DNA from: Gracilaria domingensis
Taxonomy: Eukaryota > Rhodophyta > Florideophyceae > Gracilariales > Gracilariaceae
Direction of reading: 5' to 3'
DNA: 64,000 bases
Assembly: GCA_022539475.1 (NCBI GenBank)
Contig: VCMS01000080.1
Span: forward strand, 119,049-183,048
Shown: in pieces, positions 39,740 through 51,816 of the stretch
Numbering within the stretch: position 1 is the stretch's first letter
Layout of the letters: each line of letters opens with the position of its first letter
Made by a program: the position numbers and the translations under genes
The notes under the pieces: generated by a model
Told to the model about the DNA's origin: nothing
The model's input: the letters and a program-made list of their open reading frames with translations, nothing else
The model's database searches: none

Positions 39740-42700
39740 TAATTTTGAATAAATCTATCGATGTGCTTTTCTGCTTCTTGGAGTCCAAAACTTTAGCATC
39801 TGTGAGGTTGGTTCAAGATGTTAGAGGAGGTTCCTCTCCTCGAATCATGTTCAAAATTGGTAGAATGGTCGACAAGACACCAATAAACACTTCAATGAAA
39901 AAAGGAACGAGATTGCTTTAAAGCGCAAATTTATAGAAACTGGATGTGTAACATGGGGGGTGCCCGTTCTATCGCAAATTGCGTGTTAATAATAGCTTAT
40001 ACTAGCATGCGACTTGGAGTCCTCGCGAGTCTCAAATGAAAATAAACCAAATTTGAGAACTAAACTGAGTGAAAGGCCTTCAATCTCGTCACCATCTTGT
40101 TCCTCAGTCATATTGTAGGATGCATTCATCTTTTTACAACAGTTGTCACCCTGGGTCTATTTTCAGGGTCATATATCTTGGATGGCTTTATTTCGTTTTA
40201 TGGTAAACTGATTTAGAAGTGCTAAGGTCCGACTCGCTTGTCTATATTGTGCAGAATGGGACTGTGTAGATCGAACAGGGCCTCCTCATTTAGCTACAGG
40301 TAGCTGTCTGAATCGTAACTCCTAAAGTTATAGCCGCCTAAGCTATACCCAGCGAAAACTCGTGCAATCAAATTTAATTAAAATATCATACGATTTTCAG
40401 TTCTTGCTCTGTCGATATTCATTTGGCCAAATCGTGCGTCATTATGTATTCATTGTCTCAAAATCCAACGAAATCCTTTTGAAGTTAATCTCTCCAAAAC
40501 ATTTAATCCATTTAGAATGCCTTGAGCATTTAAGAAAAAGTGCTTAGATACAGAAAAGTAAATGGATATTTAATGACGGAAATTTTTGCCTGGGATAGTT
40601 GATTTCACGAAGCCAGCTTTTTAAAACGTTCTACTGCAAATGCATTTTGCACGTCGTGGAGAGCCACACGCCTTGCACAGATTATCTTGTCGGGCTCGAT
40701 ATGGTAATATCTGCCGTAAATGCAGATCAAAAGCGGCTGGTGTTCACAGAGGGGAACTGAGGGGGCCTATAAGGCTGTTTTATGCAAGTTCAAAATCGAT
40801 TCATCCAAGGAAAGGGCCGATACGAAAAAGAGAGTTTAAAACAAAAGCAACAGAGACCATTCTTCAACTGCGCAAGAGGACGTGAAGGAGAGTTGTGATA
40901 AAAATGACGAGAACTTGGTACGGGGAGTATTGGTCGTAAATGTATGCTGAACAAGAGGAAAGAAAGACAGGGACAAGTTGTTCCATCGCAGCCGACAAAG
41001 CTCTTTCAAAGCAAATCGGTCGCATCACGGAAACGACCTTTTGAAGCTCAGAAGTAGCTCCTGAGAGGAAGAGAAAGGTACAACGATGCAACCTGGGAAA
41101 GCTAGACGCGAAGCAAGCCGTCTCTTTTATGAAAGCTCATGAAGAGTCAGTTGGAGATAACTCTTCATCAGCTCACAGCGTCATTGTATCACCGCGCACA
41201 AAAGGGAGTAGGGAGACGTTGTTAAGTACGGTAAAGAACGGCAGAGGGAGGAAAAGCGTGTTCTACAGGATTCGAATAGTTCTGTTGGGAAGCAGAGAGA
41301 ACGACCCTCTCGTGTAGAGATAAGCAATGAAGGGCCTAAGGAAAAGAAAGTTTCAGCAGAATGCCAAATCGATGGTTGCACTATGAACACACCAACTTCA
41401 CACTCGTGCAAGGCGGGCGAAGAGCGAATGCATAAAATTTGTTTTCGACAAATTTTCTAGGCAAGCATGCTATAGATGGACAGTTCTACTTCTCTGTTTC
41501 CTGTATTGTACAGAGTATCCGAAACTGTTCGAATTAGAATTCAGTACTCACCTGATACTTGGGGAGAGAGAAGCATTAGATTCATTCTTCTTGTGAAATA
41601 AACGTAATTGAATCGGTGTGTCATGTACTATGGAGGTCCAAAATATGCATCCCATGTCAAGAGAGTCATTCACGTCGTTGATTGTGCTAAATGCTTTAGG
41701 GATGAAGCAAAAGCAGGATGACAGCTGGAACCACGCTAATTCTCTGGTTGATTCTATCCGAAACGGTCATGACGGGGAATATCTGTGGTTCCCATTTTTG
41801 CTACTTGGGGCGTGAAATGCTTCCGAAAGTTTGGAAGTCACCTAACAACATTTCTGCAGCCCAATGCATCTGCGAGTTCTGTGTGATGTGTGATTTATGC
41901 TTTACGGATTCTCGGGCGTGTTCAAGCACCACATCATGTTCTCCGTGTAGACATGCAAGATGCATGTCTACATTGAAACCACGGTGTTTTGCGCGTCTCA
42001 TGAGCTGAGAAGAAGCTTATTTAGACATGAAAACAGTTCTGGGACCCTCCCTCCATATCGACGATGTTCTATTTTTGCACATGGATCCATTTACAAGTTT
42101 GTGATAAAGCTGAGAAATCTTGTGGCGTGGAGCTTGGCTTGGAAAAATAGTTACAGACGTCATGGAACTGGGCAGATTTAAATAGTTGGTTTACGTCTTG
42201 CGTGCACCTGGGAGGTATCTATAACTGGTGTTTAATCTGCCCCAGCTGCCGTGCGTTCAAATCACTGCCTTCAGCAAAGGCGTTCAAAACTGAGTTCAGT
42301 TCCAACCGAAGGTCGCCGAACATGACGAAATTCTGAGATCAGCTGGGCGATAGGGTATTTGGAATAGTACAAGTATGATACAACTATACCCAGTAATGAC
42401 AACTTCCGAAGAAAATATGGTTCCATCCGAGCTCTTACGCGCTACCATTGAACGATGGGCATTGCTCAGGTAGTGTTGCAACTTTTAAACCATGAAATAT
42501 TGTAGGAGAGGGTGTACTTGTGTGTGCAGAACAGTATAGATTGCTTCACGTGCGCATGGCTCCGTTCTTTTTACCTGTAGGGCTCTTAAATACTAATCCG
42601 AATACATGGATGAAAAAAGCTAGCATAGGATCAAACTAGGCACTCTGCACCCTTTGTAACTAGCGAGGGGTTCTCCGTCGTTTTCGCATGCAGTAGGGAG

Positions 42701-43500
42701 GCGAAAAGCCATGGTACCTAGCGTGAACCTTTTCTTTTCACCCTCCAACCTATGTGTCTCACTTTTCGTTCGGATCGCCTTTGAAACTGCGGGAAGTGCT
42801 TCCATATTGTGTCATGTTCTAATTTCTTCTGAAGCTGTATTGAAGAGGGCATGTGTTGACTAGTTGCTAGACCGCGAAGTGGGCAGATTATTACCGAACT
42901 TCGTCCGTTTTTGTGACGGTGCCGTAAAGTCAAACTGAATCGAACGACAGTTCCAAAGCTAGATTAAGGCAGTAGTAATCGATCTGGATATCTATCTACC
43001 CTCCATGTGAGCGATGACCCCAGGAAACTTTTCATCTGTGTTAGAAGCGGGACCATACCCGTCACAATCGTGGTGCTCAACATTTCTCACAACACTGAGG
43101 GATCTTTTGAAAATCCGAAACACCTGTGAGCAAGGTGAAATAGGTAAACGGTACTGTTTGTCCCTGCTGGGCCGTTATAAAATGTGATGCAGCAAGTTTT
43201 GATGAAATGCCTTGCGTGTGCAGGTCATGTTTTGTCGAATAACAAGAACGGGAAATAGACTTATCATGAACAAAACAACAGCGACTCCCTGTGCTCAGCT
43301 TCAAAGATCACGAAGATGTTTCGAATGCTTTACGGAAGGTAACAAAACTCACCAGATTCTTCAAAACCCGAATATATCTGCATGCAATTGTCCAGTGTGA
43401 GATGAGATTGGTTCCAAACAAACTATCAGAATGTTAGACAACACTCCTTGTACAAGCAATTTTCCAAGATTATGAGAATGCTTACGCTTTCTGAGATGAT
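39740..43500. other. gene-poor stretch
   Basis: Only short frames and no protein I can name. No tRNA, rRNA or long repeat seen by eye. Confidence 0.5.
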
Positions 43501-43528
43501 ATGGAGCCAGTTTTATTCGAAAAAAGAT

Positions 43529-43626
43529 GGCATAACAGGGCACGAAGAGAAAATAAAGCCCTCCATCAAGAAAGAAGTTCTTTCTCGATCGAGGGCTTCA
43601 TTTTCTCCCCGTGTCCTGTTCTGCCC
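43529..43626. repeat. foldback: ~49-bp imperfect inverted repeat
   Basis: The left arm (GGCATAACAGGGCACGAAGA and on, to ~43577) pairs with the right arm (to ~43626) with roughly nine mismatches and almost no loop. The core is AAGCCCTCCATCAAGAAAGAAG against the complement of its right-hand partner. It could be a MITE-like foldback or a hairpin RNA source. Confidence 0.75.
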
Positions 43627-43869
43627 CTATAAAAAATTTTTGGAAAAAAGGGAGTGCAATTTGAAGTTGGATAGCACCAATGGCTCATACATGGATGCCA
43701 GAGAAATGTCGCATTGAGTGCGAGCAATGTGCGATTGCAGCCTAATTTCGCGGTGTCACATGGGGTGACGCCCGCTAAGCACATGGAGCGCACTTGGAGT
43801 GCACGCCATACATATTGCACTCCATCTTCGCCCACATTGTCAGCACTTTGCCCCCCCCCGATCTCAGCT

Positions 43870-44040
43870 TGCACTCCACGCGCACTCACAATAATGAAAA
43901 AAACTATTAAAAAATTAAAATGACCTGCCAAGGGTGTCACATTGGAACGCAGATGGCTTACAGGCAGAGTTCAGTTGAAGGCTAAACACAGCAAAAGATG
44001 CACTCCATTTGCACTCACAAGAATGAAAAAATTTCTTGTA
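43870..44040. repeat. direct repeat GCACTCCA...GCACTCACAA...ATGAAAAAA
   Basis: A ~40-bp motif at 43870-43905 recurs at 44000-44033. No gene covers it. Confidence 0.5.
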
Positions 44041-45239
44041 GGGGAAACAACTAGAAAGATAGTTTGCCCGGTGTCTATCGATGAAGTCGAACATCTTTTA
44101 CACAAATTCGCGAGAACAAGAACCAATATTCCCTAGTATTGTCTCCAGGGTAAACGCAGGGAGAAGTATATTGCCAAGAACACATTTTTTTACTTCTCAT
44201 TTGAAGACCTCTGTGACGGATGTGAGGGTGAGGTCTTCACAATACAAATTAAATCATGAAACTGGAGGAAGAAAGGAAGAGGCCGAAAGATTCTATTCTG
44301 ACAAGAAATGGAGCAAGTATTCTTAGATTAGATTTCAAATGTCTTCATGGAAATGCCTGGGTGACGAAAAGTGTCATGGAAGCATTCATTCTGAGAATGA
44401 TAGATTTCTCAAGGCACATCCTCGTCGTTTTGGCGTCTATGTTATTTACAACTGCCCCTTGTCGTCCAGAGGCTAACACTCGGACATCTCTCGTGAATGC
44501 AATCTTTTGCTAGGGCAATCGTATAGCCTCATCAAAGCGAAGATTCGCAGCTTACGATAGCAGCAGCACCGTGGCAGATTCGTGTTTTTCCTTCTCATTG
44601 AGGCTCCAGAAAAATGCTGAAGACATATTCTTGTTAAAAGAAGCCGCAGATTTAGATGGTATCACTAACTAAAGCGAGTTGTAGACATTCGAAGCACCTT
44701 ACTGTTCTTGTTCAACCAAGATTGGTTGGGTTCTGCTGTGGTTGCTCCCTCTGTCTTCGTTTTGCGTCTACACAGACGGAAACCTTTTAAGCACAGCAAG
44801 TCTAACCTCTACTGCTGTACAAATACACAGCGTAAGTCGTTATGGACCTCCTGCATGAAATGACACGCATGTCTTAGTCATCATTTACAACATTCGTTAT
44901 ATGTCCTACATCAAAGCAATATCGGAATTCCTGCAGTATCTGAACTTGGTCTTTCGTTCCATACCCACGTGCTTCCATTCATGAGTGCATCGTCTGGGAA
45001 AACCTAGAAGTGAACGCATGTGTGTCATCAGAAAGAGAATCATGCAAAAAAGGTTTGACATTTCTTGCATTTGCCCACGTCTAGGGTCATTTTTGTACCT
45101 TGTTTGTATGTAAACTGCAAGAATTTGGTCAAGTTGCAGCTTTCAGTTTGGTTGAGAGAGACCCCATTCCACAAATTCTTTGACGCACCACCGTAGTTTT
45201 CCAAAGTAGACTCGTTTCCCCACTATTCTACCTCACGAC

Positions 45240-48200
45240 CTACCCAACCATCCTAGTAGGGACATTTTCGAACTGGCTGAGGACGAACTGCGAACAATTT
45301 TTGAAGATGGCCCAACTTCTTCAACAGAAAATCTTGTATACGACCGAGCTGATCCGCTGTACAGCGTGATAGACCTTCGAGGTACAGTTGCCGATCAAGA
45401 ACTCTCTCAGTCTCCGAGCGCCCATAATACCCCAATTTCTGCCGTGTCAAAAATCAATGACCTCTCTCTCGAACATCTTACCGTAGTGCCAAACACGAAT
45501 AAATCCCGTCCGATAGAGATTTTGAAGCAGGCTCCCGAGGCCAATGAAGATCTTCTGCCTATCAAAATTGACGACTCAGACGATTATCAAGTCCTAGCAG
45601 CTGTCGTCACATGGCTTGCGCAATGCCACGAGTCATTCTAGGAGAATTTGGAGGAGCATCATGATCAACTCAAATCGACGCTACACTAATCGCGTCACCC
45701 CGCGTGGTGATTAACACAAACATGAAACGGACTTCGTGCCTGCCGCCACACGTAATAAAGAAGCTTGAACTGAAAGTGGCAGAGTTCCTCAAGCAAAAGT
45801 GGCAACTGAAGAAATCTTATCACTCTTTAAAGTACAGGGCCGGGCTTCGCTCTCAGCATCCTTCTTTGCTCCCTCCCTACAATCAGAGGAATAGCGCAAA
45901 CACCATTCTTGGCTACCCTCACATTCTAGAGGCAACCCTGATCATCGACTTTCTGGAACGAAACCAAACAGTGGAACGTTACATCGACAACCTCGATTTG
46001 TGCAAGAATTCAAAGAAAGCGCCCCAAGTAGAACAAGAAGCCTGCCATATTACTCCGTACCTTCACAACGCCATCCTGAAGTATAAGGGAAATGTCTATC
46101 AAGCACTCTCCGACAACACGTGGATGGAGGTTGCTATCAGGGACTTTTTTTGCATAATCAATGTCGAAAGGAACTACCAGACGAATCCAATTCGAAGTCA
46201 TTCAGCCTACTGGGTAAATTACAAACATCTTTTGGAGTTATCGAGCTCCGGTAGCCTATGCAGTCTCTATCTGTCACAATAATTGAACGAGTATTTAATC
46301 AAATATACGAAGGCCGCTGCGGCCATGCAGACGAATGCTAATACCATATCACGCAAGCAGAATCATCGACAAGACAACAAACGAGAAAATTTATCATGTC
46401 AATTCGGATTAGAAGAAAGACTAACGAGTGGGCCCCGAACCTTCCCACTTAATCCCACTTCGCTCAGTGACACTTGCCGTCCCATCTGTTTTTCTATAAC
46501 AACGCGCAACCTTCTCTATCATGATCCATCTTCTTGTTCTTATTACGCAGCAGGTTACACTGCCTGCACAGCAATCTAATCATTAGCTATGCGAATAAAC
46601 GTTCTCCTTCAAACAACTCCTGAAGACGTTTTCCAGTCTCTTCGGGACTTGAAGCTGCCATCTGCTGATGAACTGCAACAGCTGCAAGAATGGGAAGCAT
46701 CCGAGCCTGTAAATCATATTACCGCTGACATCGACATCGGTTCCCCTCCTCGAGAAGAATTTAGAATCATAGAGGCCAATCGCATCGACGTTACTTTCCC
46801 ACTAGATATTCCGAAACCCTCATGGATCCAGTACATCCCTCGCAATCTTTGAGCAGCCTTCTCAGACCCAATTTTGCGTTTCTTCAAATCACCACTTCTC
46901 GAGAAGCTAAGCAACACCAGATCCCTTCCAAAACCACGTGTTCACGCAAGAAATGGACACTACGCCCATCTTCTTCGTACGCTTCAGAAAGCCGGGATAC
47001 TCTATTGGTCCAAGACGTCTACTGGACACACCTCGTATTCAGAACTTGCGAACAAGCTCACCATCGCACTGTTTCTTATTATCAAAGATGCCAACAAAGA
47101 TCGCCTTATCAGTTGGCCCAGAGTAAGAAAGGCATTCATGCCATGCTCTCCTCTAACCGATCTTCCTACACCCGATCTCTTCGCCAGTATCACGTGGAAG
47201 TCCAATTTTCAATCATCTGGCATATTCTTCGACATAAGCAACATTTTCCACTCCATCAGCCTATCACGCTGCTTCTTCATGCTTCTTCCATTGAAGAAAT
47301 ATAGAGTTCCTCCAATTGAACATTGAAAATCAGCTTGCGATATTGCAGAACAGTGGACCCACCTTTCTTCGTACAGATTTCGTGCGCCCCTCCAGGCAAC
47401 CATGCACATACGTTTCGCATGCAGCTTTGGTATTGAGCACCGTCTCGCCAATTACTGTCTTAGAACTGCCTATAATTCTGCATTTATGAAGGTCCCGGAG
47501 AACCGCCGCCCTCCAACAATTCAAGTGCCTATTTTGGTGCGAACTCCGCAAACGGGCGAAGCCACGAAAGGTGTTCCAAGCCTTCCCTCTTTAGCGTTGT
47601 GCGCAGAAGTAGAGCCTCTCCAGTTGATCACAAGAGCCAAGCCTAAATTCGGGATCGACGTCACGAGAGGCGTAGAGAACTGTTAAATCAAGAAGACGCC
47701 GATGGCGGTGGGGACAACGACACAGTCGGCAGTTGACTTCCTTTGAGTGAGACACAGCACCCACGAGAGTGGCGATGATACGCGATAGCGGTAAAAAGCC
47801 ATGCGAATGGTGGAGCCAGGAAACGGTATGCACTGGCACGCGGTAGCGCAGTACCTGTTCAACAGTGAGGCAAACCCGGAAAATCACACGACGAAAACGA
47901 ACATACAGTAGCAGTGAATGTGTTATAGTTGGCCCGAGGCGGATGATATCCCCTAAACAGGTTGCTAGCTCTCCGCAAGGAGTTTGCTAAACACCAAGGG
48001 TGGTTTATCATAGACGAACACTCGGTTAATTTGTTTACTTCTCCGACAATGGGTGCAGCTCCACCCACTAAGTAGTGTAGAGTGCCAACCCACTGTCAAG
48101 TGGTGCAGTGAAAATATCTACAATAAATATCTAAATTACCCCAACTAGCGAGTGTTAACTTCCTACACCTGTGTAATAGACCAGCAATGCTGTGCACATC

Positions 48201-49342
48201 TTCAAGATCCAATCGAGCGTATATTCCGTCCAAGAATTGGTCTTCTACATCAACTCATTATTTGAGGTACCATCTCCCGCATCGGCGGCGCGTGCTATGA
48301 CTCGCGACAGCGTTAAAGTGAGCGCAAAAACGTTGCACTACACCTATCCCAAACGGTAGGATCAGTACATATCAAAGAACAAGATCTGATTATTTTTTCT
48401 ATCATCGACGACATCAATGCTATCGCGGCTGGCTGGCAACCCCCAGATCTAATCATCTTTTATATGGAATGTGACATTATCTCTGCCTAACATGGGCACT
48501 GTCAAAAGCCATTCAAATCTAGCCTACTCGACTCAGTCATCACAGATTGTCTACCCCTTATAGGATGGCCGTGGCATCTTCCAAAAAATATTATCCAATC
48601 TGACCTTACAAAACTACTGAATTATCTCTCGATAGGCATATCACAATCCATTACTGTAAGAGAACACCCGTCAGCCTTGGATCACTGGTCGGGCGCCCTA
48701 TCTGAATCACCCCTGCCATCCGCCCAGCGCTATCCATCCTCACAACAACCTTCCTTGTGACTCATCACCAACGTACATCTATTGCAGCTCTATGAGTAGA
48801 TGCTCGCCTTGAGATCTCAGCACTATCAGCAATACTTTCTCTTGCCCATATCACCGCGACCAAAAGCCTTTGGAAACATTAGTAGCCTTCGATGCAGTTC
48901 AAACTGCCGCTGGCGTATCCTTCGCCTCTATCACCCTTAGTGCCGACCCGTTCATCTACGACCTAGAAGCGAAAGGACACGAAATATCTCCCCTTGAAAT
49001 GCACAAATATCACGCTATCTTGAAATTACCAAAGTGAGTGCCTGCTCTCTCTCACTAATGGAGAAGATCGCAACACAGTGATGCACACTTTAAAGGCACG
49101 ATGCTGTACTTGCACTCAAATGGGCTGCCACACACGGAATTAGCGGGAAACGTCTCGTACTCCTCTCGGACTCAATTTCTGTAATTAGAGCCTTCTCTAA
49201 AGGCCGTTCCTCTTTAGCAAACTCAGCTCTATCAGCCCGCCACTTAGCCCCCATTGCAATGGCGCACGATTTGTGTCCTCAAATTCTGTGTCTCCCATCT
49301 CGCCTGAGCCCAACCGATTCTTCATCCCGTCCAAATTAAATA
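45240..49342 (+). mobile_element. decayed reverse transcriptase/RNase H element of unassigned type
   Basis: The remains of one long retroelement are spread over several frames. First come ORFs without recognisable family (45366-45641 acidic; 45704-46282; 46589-46852). Then there is a palm-like segment (46874-47326) with LFLIIKDANKDRLISWPRVR-like text and FFDISNIFHSISL, a plausible RT motif A. Near 48390 lies FSIIDDINAIAAGW, matching motif C ([YF]xDD). RNase H follows in pieces: LVAFDAVQTAAGVSF, ISPLEMHKYHAIL, LLSDSISVIRAFSKGRSS and a terminal SPTDSSSRPN like the '(N/T)PADPLSR' end. Many stops make it non-functional. The distance from motif A to C (~1.15 kb) is several times too long, so something may have inserted between. 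No integrase or LTR was found. Confidence 0.55.
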
Positions 49343-49363
49343 TCATGCCTATTACAAGTCCTT

Positions 49364-49875
49364 TTACAAGGCCTTCCGAGACCGATATTCCCTGAAAAAA
49401 AGGAAATCTCTACTGTGACACCGAAAGAAAGAGAGCAAAGAAGAAACAAACAAGTATTTATTGAAGGAGCAAGAGGGCCCAGCGCATCCTATCTGGCTGT
49501 TGCTAAGCTGTTCCCCACGTGCAATCATGTGCTGCAAAAGCGTCTGCAGCGCCCAATTCGCCGCATCGTAGCCATCCCCATACCCGAGCCGGTAACCAGG
49601 GACAGTTTTGTTTGGCTCCTCTGGCAGAGCGTCAGACGTATCGGAGCCAGAAAAGCCGGAATCGGCGGAGGAGGCGTCAGCGTTCACTTCCTACGCCTAT
49701 AAATCCAAAAAAGTACTGAGAAATGGAAGAAAGGGAGGAGAAAACGTGAGAGACTTACCAGGGGAGGATGCGGTATACTGCGAAGTGAGAAAGCGCTGAA
49801 GAGGCATGTTGAACGAGTTGGTGCCATGGAGGAGCCGACGACGGGATGGAACAGGCTCGAGACATCCTTATCCAT
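49364..49875 (-). CDS. two-exon hypothetical protein (~147 aa), intron 49691-49758
   Basis: Exon 1 is 49875-49759 (39 codons from ATG 49875), exon 2 is 49690-49364 with its stop. The 68-bp intron starts GTAAGT and ends GCGTAG and joins phase 0 to phase 0. Without splicing, a TAG sits directly before exon 2 coding sequence. The product has a Ser-rich start, an acidic segment (NADASSADSGFSGSDTSDAL), then GYRLGYGDGYDAANWALQTLLQHM, a glycine-spaced helix faintly like Yae1-type repeats, and a Cys/aromatic tail. No firm family. The upstream DNA to its right is a dense cluster of bZIP-type sites, which supports a regulated gene. Confidence 0.5.
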
Positions 49876-49931
49876 TCGAGCGGTGCGTTTGAGCCGGACG
49901 AAAAGGTGGGAGTTGTTCCGGATTGGCGAGT

Positions 49932-50145
49932 GTAAGGTTCTTACAAGAGCTGTGACAATACCTTCACCAGACGCAAATGTGGCACGAGCCCCTTACGTAA
50001 GGGTACGTACAAGTATACTTGTAAGGTATTGCATGCGCGTGTGACATGAGTCATGCACGTGTCCCACGTGTGGCCCGCTCCTGAAAGCGTGTACTGCATA
50101 GCCCGCACGAGTTACACCTGTCGCACGTGCCATGGCGTGAGTCAT
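49932..50145 (-). promoter_or_regulatory. cluster of bZIP/bHLH-type palindromic sites
   Basis: Within ~215 bp: TGTAAG-GTT-CTTACA (49932-49946), CCTTACGTAAGG (49991-50002, containing the PAR/C-EBP-type TTACGTAA), TACAAGTATACTTGTA (50008-50023, perfect 16 bp), ATGAGTCAT (50046-50054, GCN4/AP-1 type), CACGTG at 50056-50061, 50065-50070 and 50124-50129 (G-box/E-box), and TGAGTCA at 50138-50144. It lies upstream of the start of the minus-strand two-exon gene. Confidence 0.6.
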
Positions 50146-50530
50146 GGGCACCAGGCGCGTGCCGACACTTGTCACGCTACAGTGTCTCGTGCACTGCGCG
50201 TGCATGAGGTACTGCAGCGTGACTGGTTGGGACCGAAAAAGCGCTATTAAAGAGGCATTTAAGCCACCTCCAGCCAAAAGACAACAACAGCTATCAACCA
50301 AATTTGAGAATCAACGACTACCAAGTCGCCAAATATCATTGCCTACTAAAACTTTGTTCAGGTTTCCTACGTATTGCTACCAACGGTACCCCGTCCACCA
50401 AGGGGCGTTCTCAAAACTTCGTAGTGTCGGAAGAGACTATCTCAATGTATTATCAACGCTCTTTGCATCTGTCATAGTTGAGTCCATCATGGATTATTGT
50501 ACCTCATTTTTTGCTTTATCGTCTACATAA
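50144..50530 (+). CDS. hypothetical ORF, doubtful
   Basis: 128 codons with EAFKPPPAKRQQQLSTKF in the middle, a Pro/Lys/Gln stretch sometimes seen beside BED/hAT transposase fingers, but no zinc finger or catalytic motif. The start overlaps the site cluster. Probably non-coding or a relic. Confidence 0.2.
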   Translation: MGTRRVPTLVTLQCLVHCACMRYCSVTGWDRKSAIKEAFKPPPAKRQQQLSTKFENQRLPSRQISLPTKTLFRFPTYCYQRYPVHQGAFSKLRSVGRDYLNVLSTLFASVIVESIMDYCTSFFALSST

Positions 50531-50539
50531 CTTGTTTTT

Positions 50540-51340
50540 CATATATTTCACTATTGAGTAGTGCATAATTTGGACGTTAAGGTTCCGGTATTTGTTTGTC
50601 GACATTTGATTTTGACAGCTTCTCTTGTTGTTTTAGGCATCGATGGCGATTTTGTAAAAAGAAGTAACCAAATTGATTTTTCATGTACCCTACATTCTTA
50701 TTGTTTCAGTTAACCATTGGAGCAAAATTCTGAAGAGGCTACGAGAGCACAAAATTGTCTTTTAACCTCCGGCTCGTTTCTTTTATCGCAAAAGTGGTCC
50801 CAGCACCTACCCAATTTATACTTAAACCGACACAAATTGTATCAAATGTACAACCGATATAATCACATCCTGTCATGTCCCTGCAGAGCTTACTGCTCTT
50901 TCGGAACATAGTCTCACTTTCTTTGTAGCCTTTAAACTGCTTTCCACCCGTCTCCAGTGGCAAACGCTAAAACCTTACCTTTTGGCGTAGTCTAAATTTC
51001 TTGGTGCAATATCTTTCTTTCCAACTTCCAGTTTTGCCTTCGATCAGTTACTTTTAAAGTAAATTGAAAAGGTTTAAGTATCAAATTCGTCTCCTAGAAA
51101 ACGTCAAAACTGACCAACCCAATTACCTTCATCATTTTTGTTGTCCTTGAACTTCGATGTAATTTCGATGTTGCAAGAATGATGTTAGGATTTCGTTAAT
51201 TCTGGTCATGTTTTTATTTGAATTTTTTATACTGCTATGCTTTTAGTTAGTCATTTAATGTTTTGATGCTTTCTTTGAATACCCCGTGATCTAGCGATCC
51301 GATTTGATACCCTAATGATCCTCAGAGTCTTTGTTTGACA
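50540..51340. other. no gene seen
   Basis: AT-rich stretch with short frames only. Confidence 0.5.
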
Positions 51341-51589
51341 TTAGTTGTCATAATGTTACCAAGACATGTCACGTGTGTTGTCTGCCTCGTCAGTTGACGT
51401 CATGACTGACTTCATAGTTTCGGTGCCTTGGAACTTCTAGAAGCTTCTAGAAGACTCCACTGTCGATTTCTACGCACAGGTTCTACACTCATTCCGACGC
51501 AAGGGCCAGTACTCATAGACACATTAGTTTGAGGGATATTCTAGAAAGCTGCGTTAGCGACCTTATTTTCGAAGGTCCGATTCTCTATA

Positions 51590-51600
51590 TAAACCCTGGT
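51590..51600 (+). promoter_or_regulatory. TATA box upstream of the zinc-finger ORF
   Basis: TATATAAACC lies ~220 bp before the ORF. The preceding 51347-51590 segment, which starts TGTCATAATG and holds a doubled TTCTAGAAGCTTCTAGAAG palindrome, resembles an LTR promoter region, but I found no second copy. Confidence 0.45.
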
Positions 51601-51816
51601 CGACTGCCCGACCTCTCCTCGGCAGTCACCATCGTTCACGTTCTCAACCTCAGACCCAGTGTTCCAACATTGGTAGCATCGCAAGTAAGTATTGCGCTCA
51701 TTTGAAACTGAGTGACCATCCAGCTCTAGTGGATTTTGCTTTACAAAAATCCCTAGGTTTGGATGAGCCACAGACGTCCAGCTCTTTACTGACTGCTGAT
51801 TTCTGACCCAATTTGA

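Noticed and set aside
40640-41320. several short Lys/Arg-rich frames
   Set aside because: No family, no composition shift, many overlapping alternatives; treated as chance frames.
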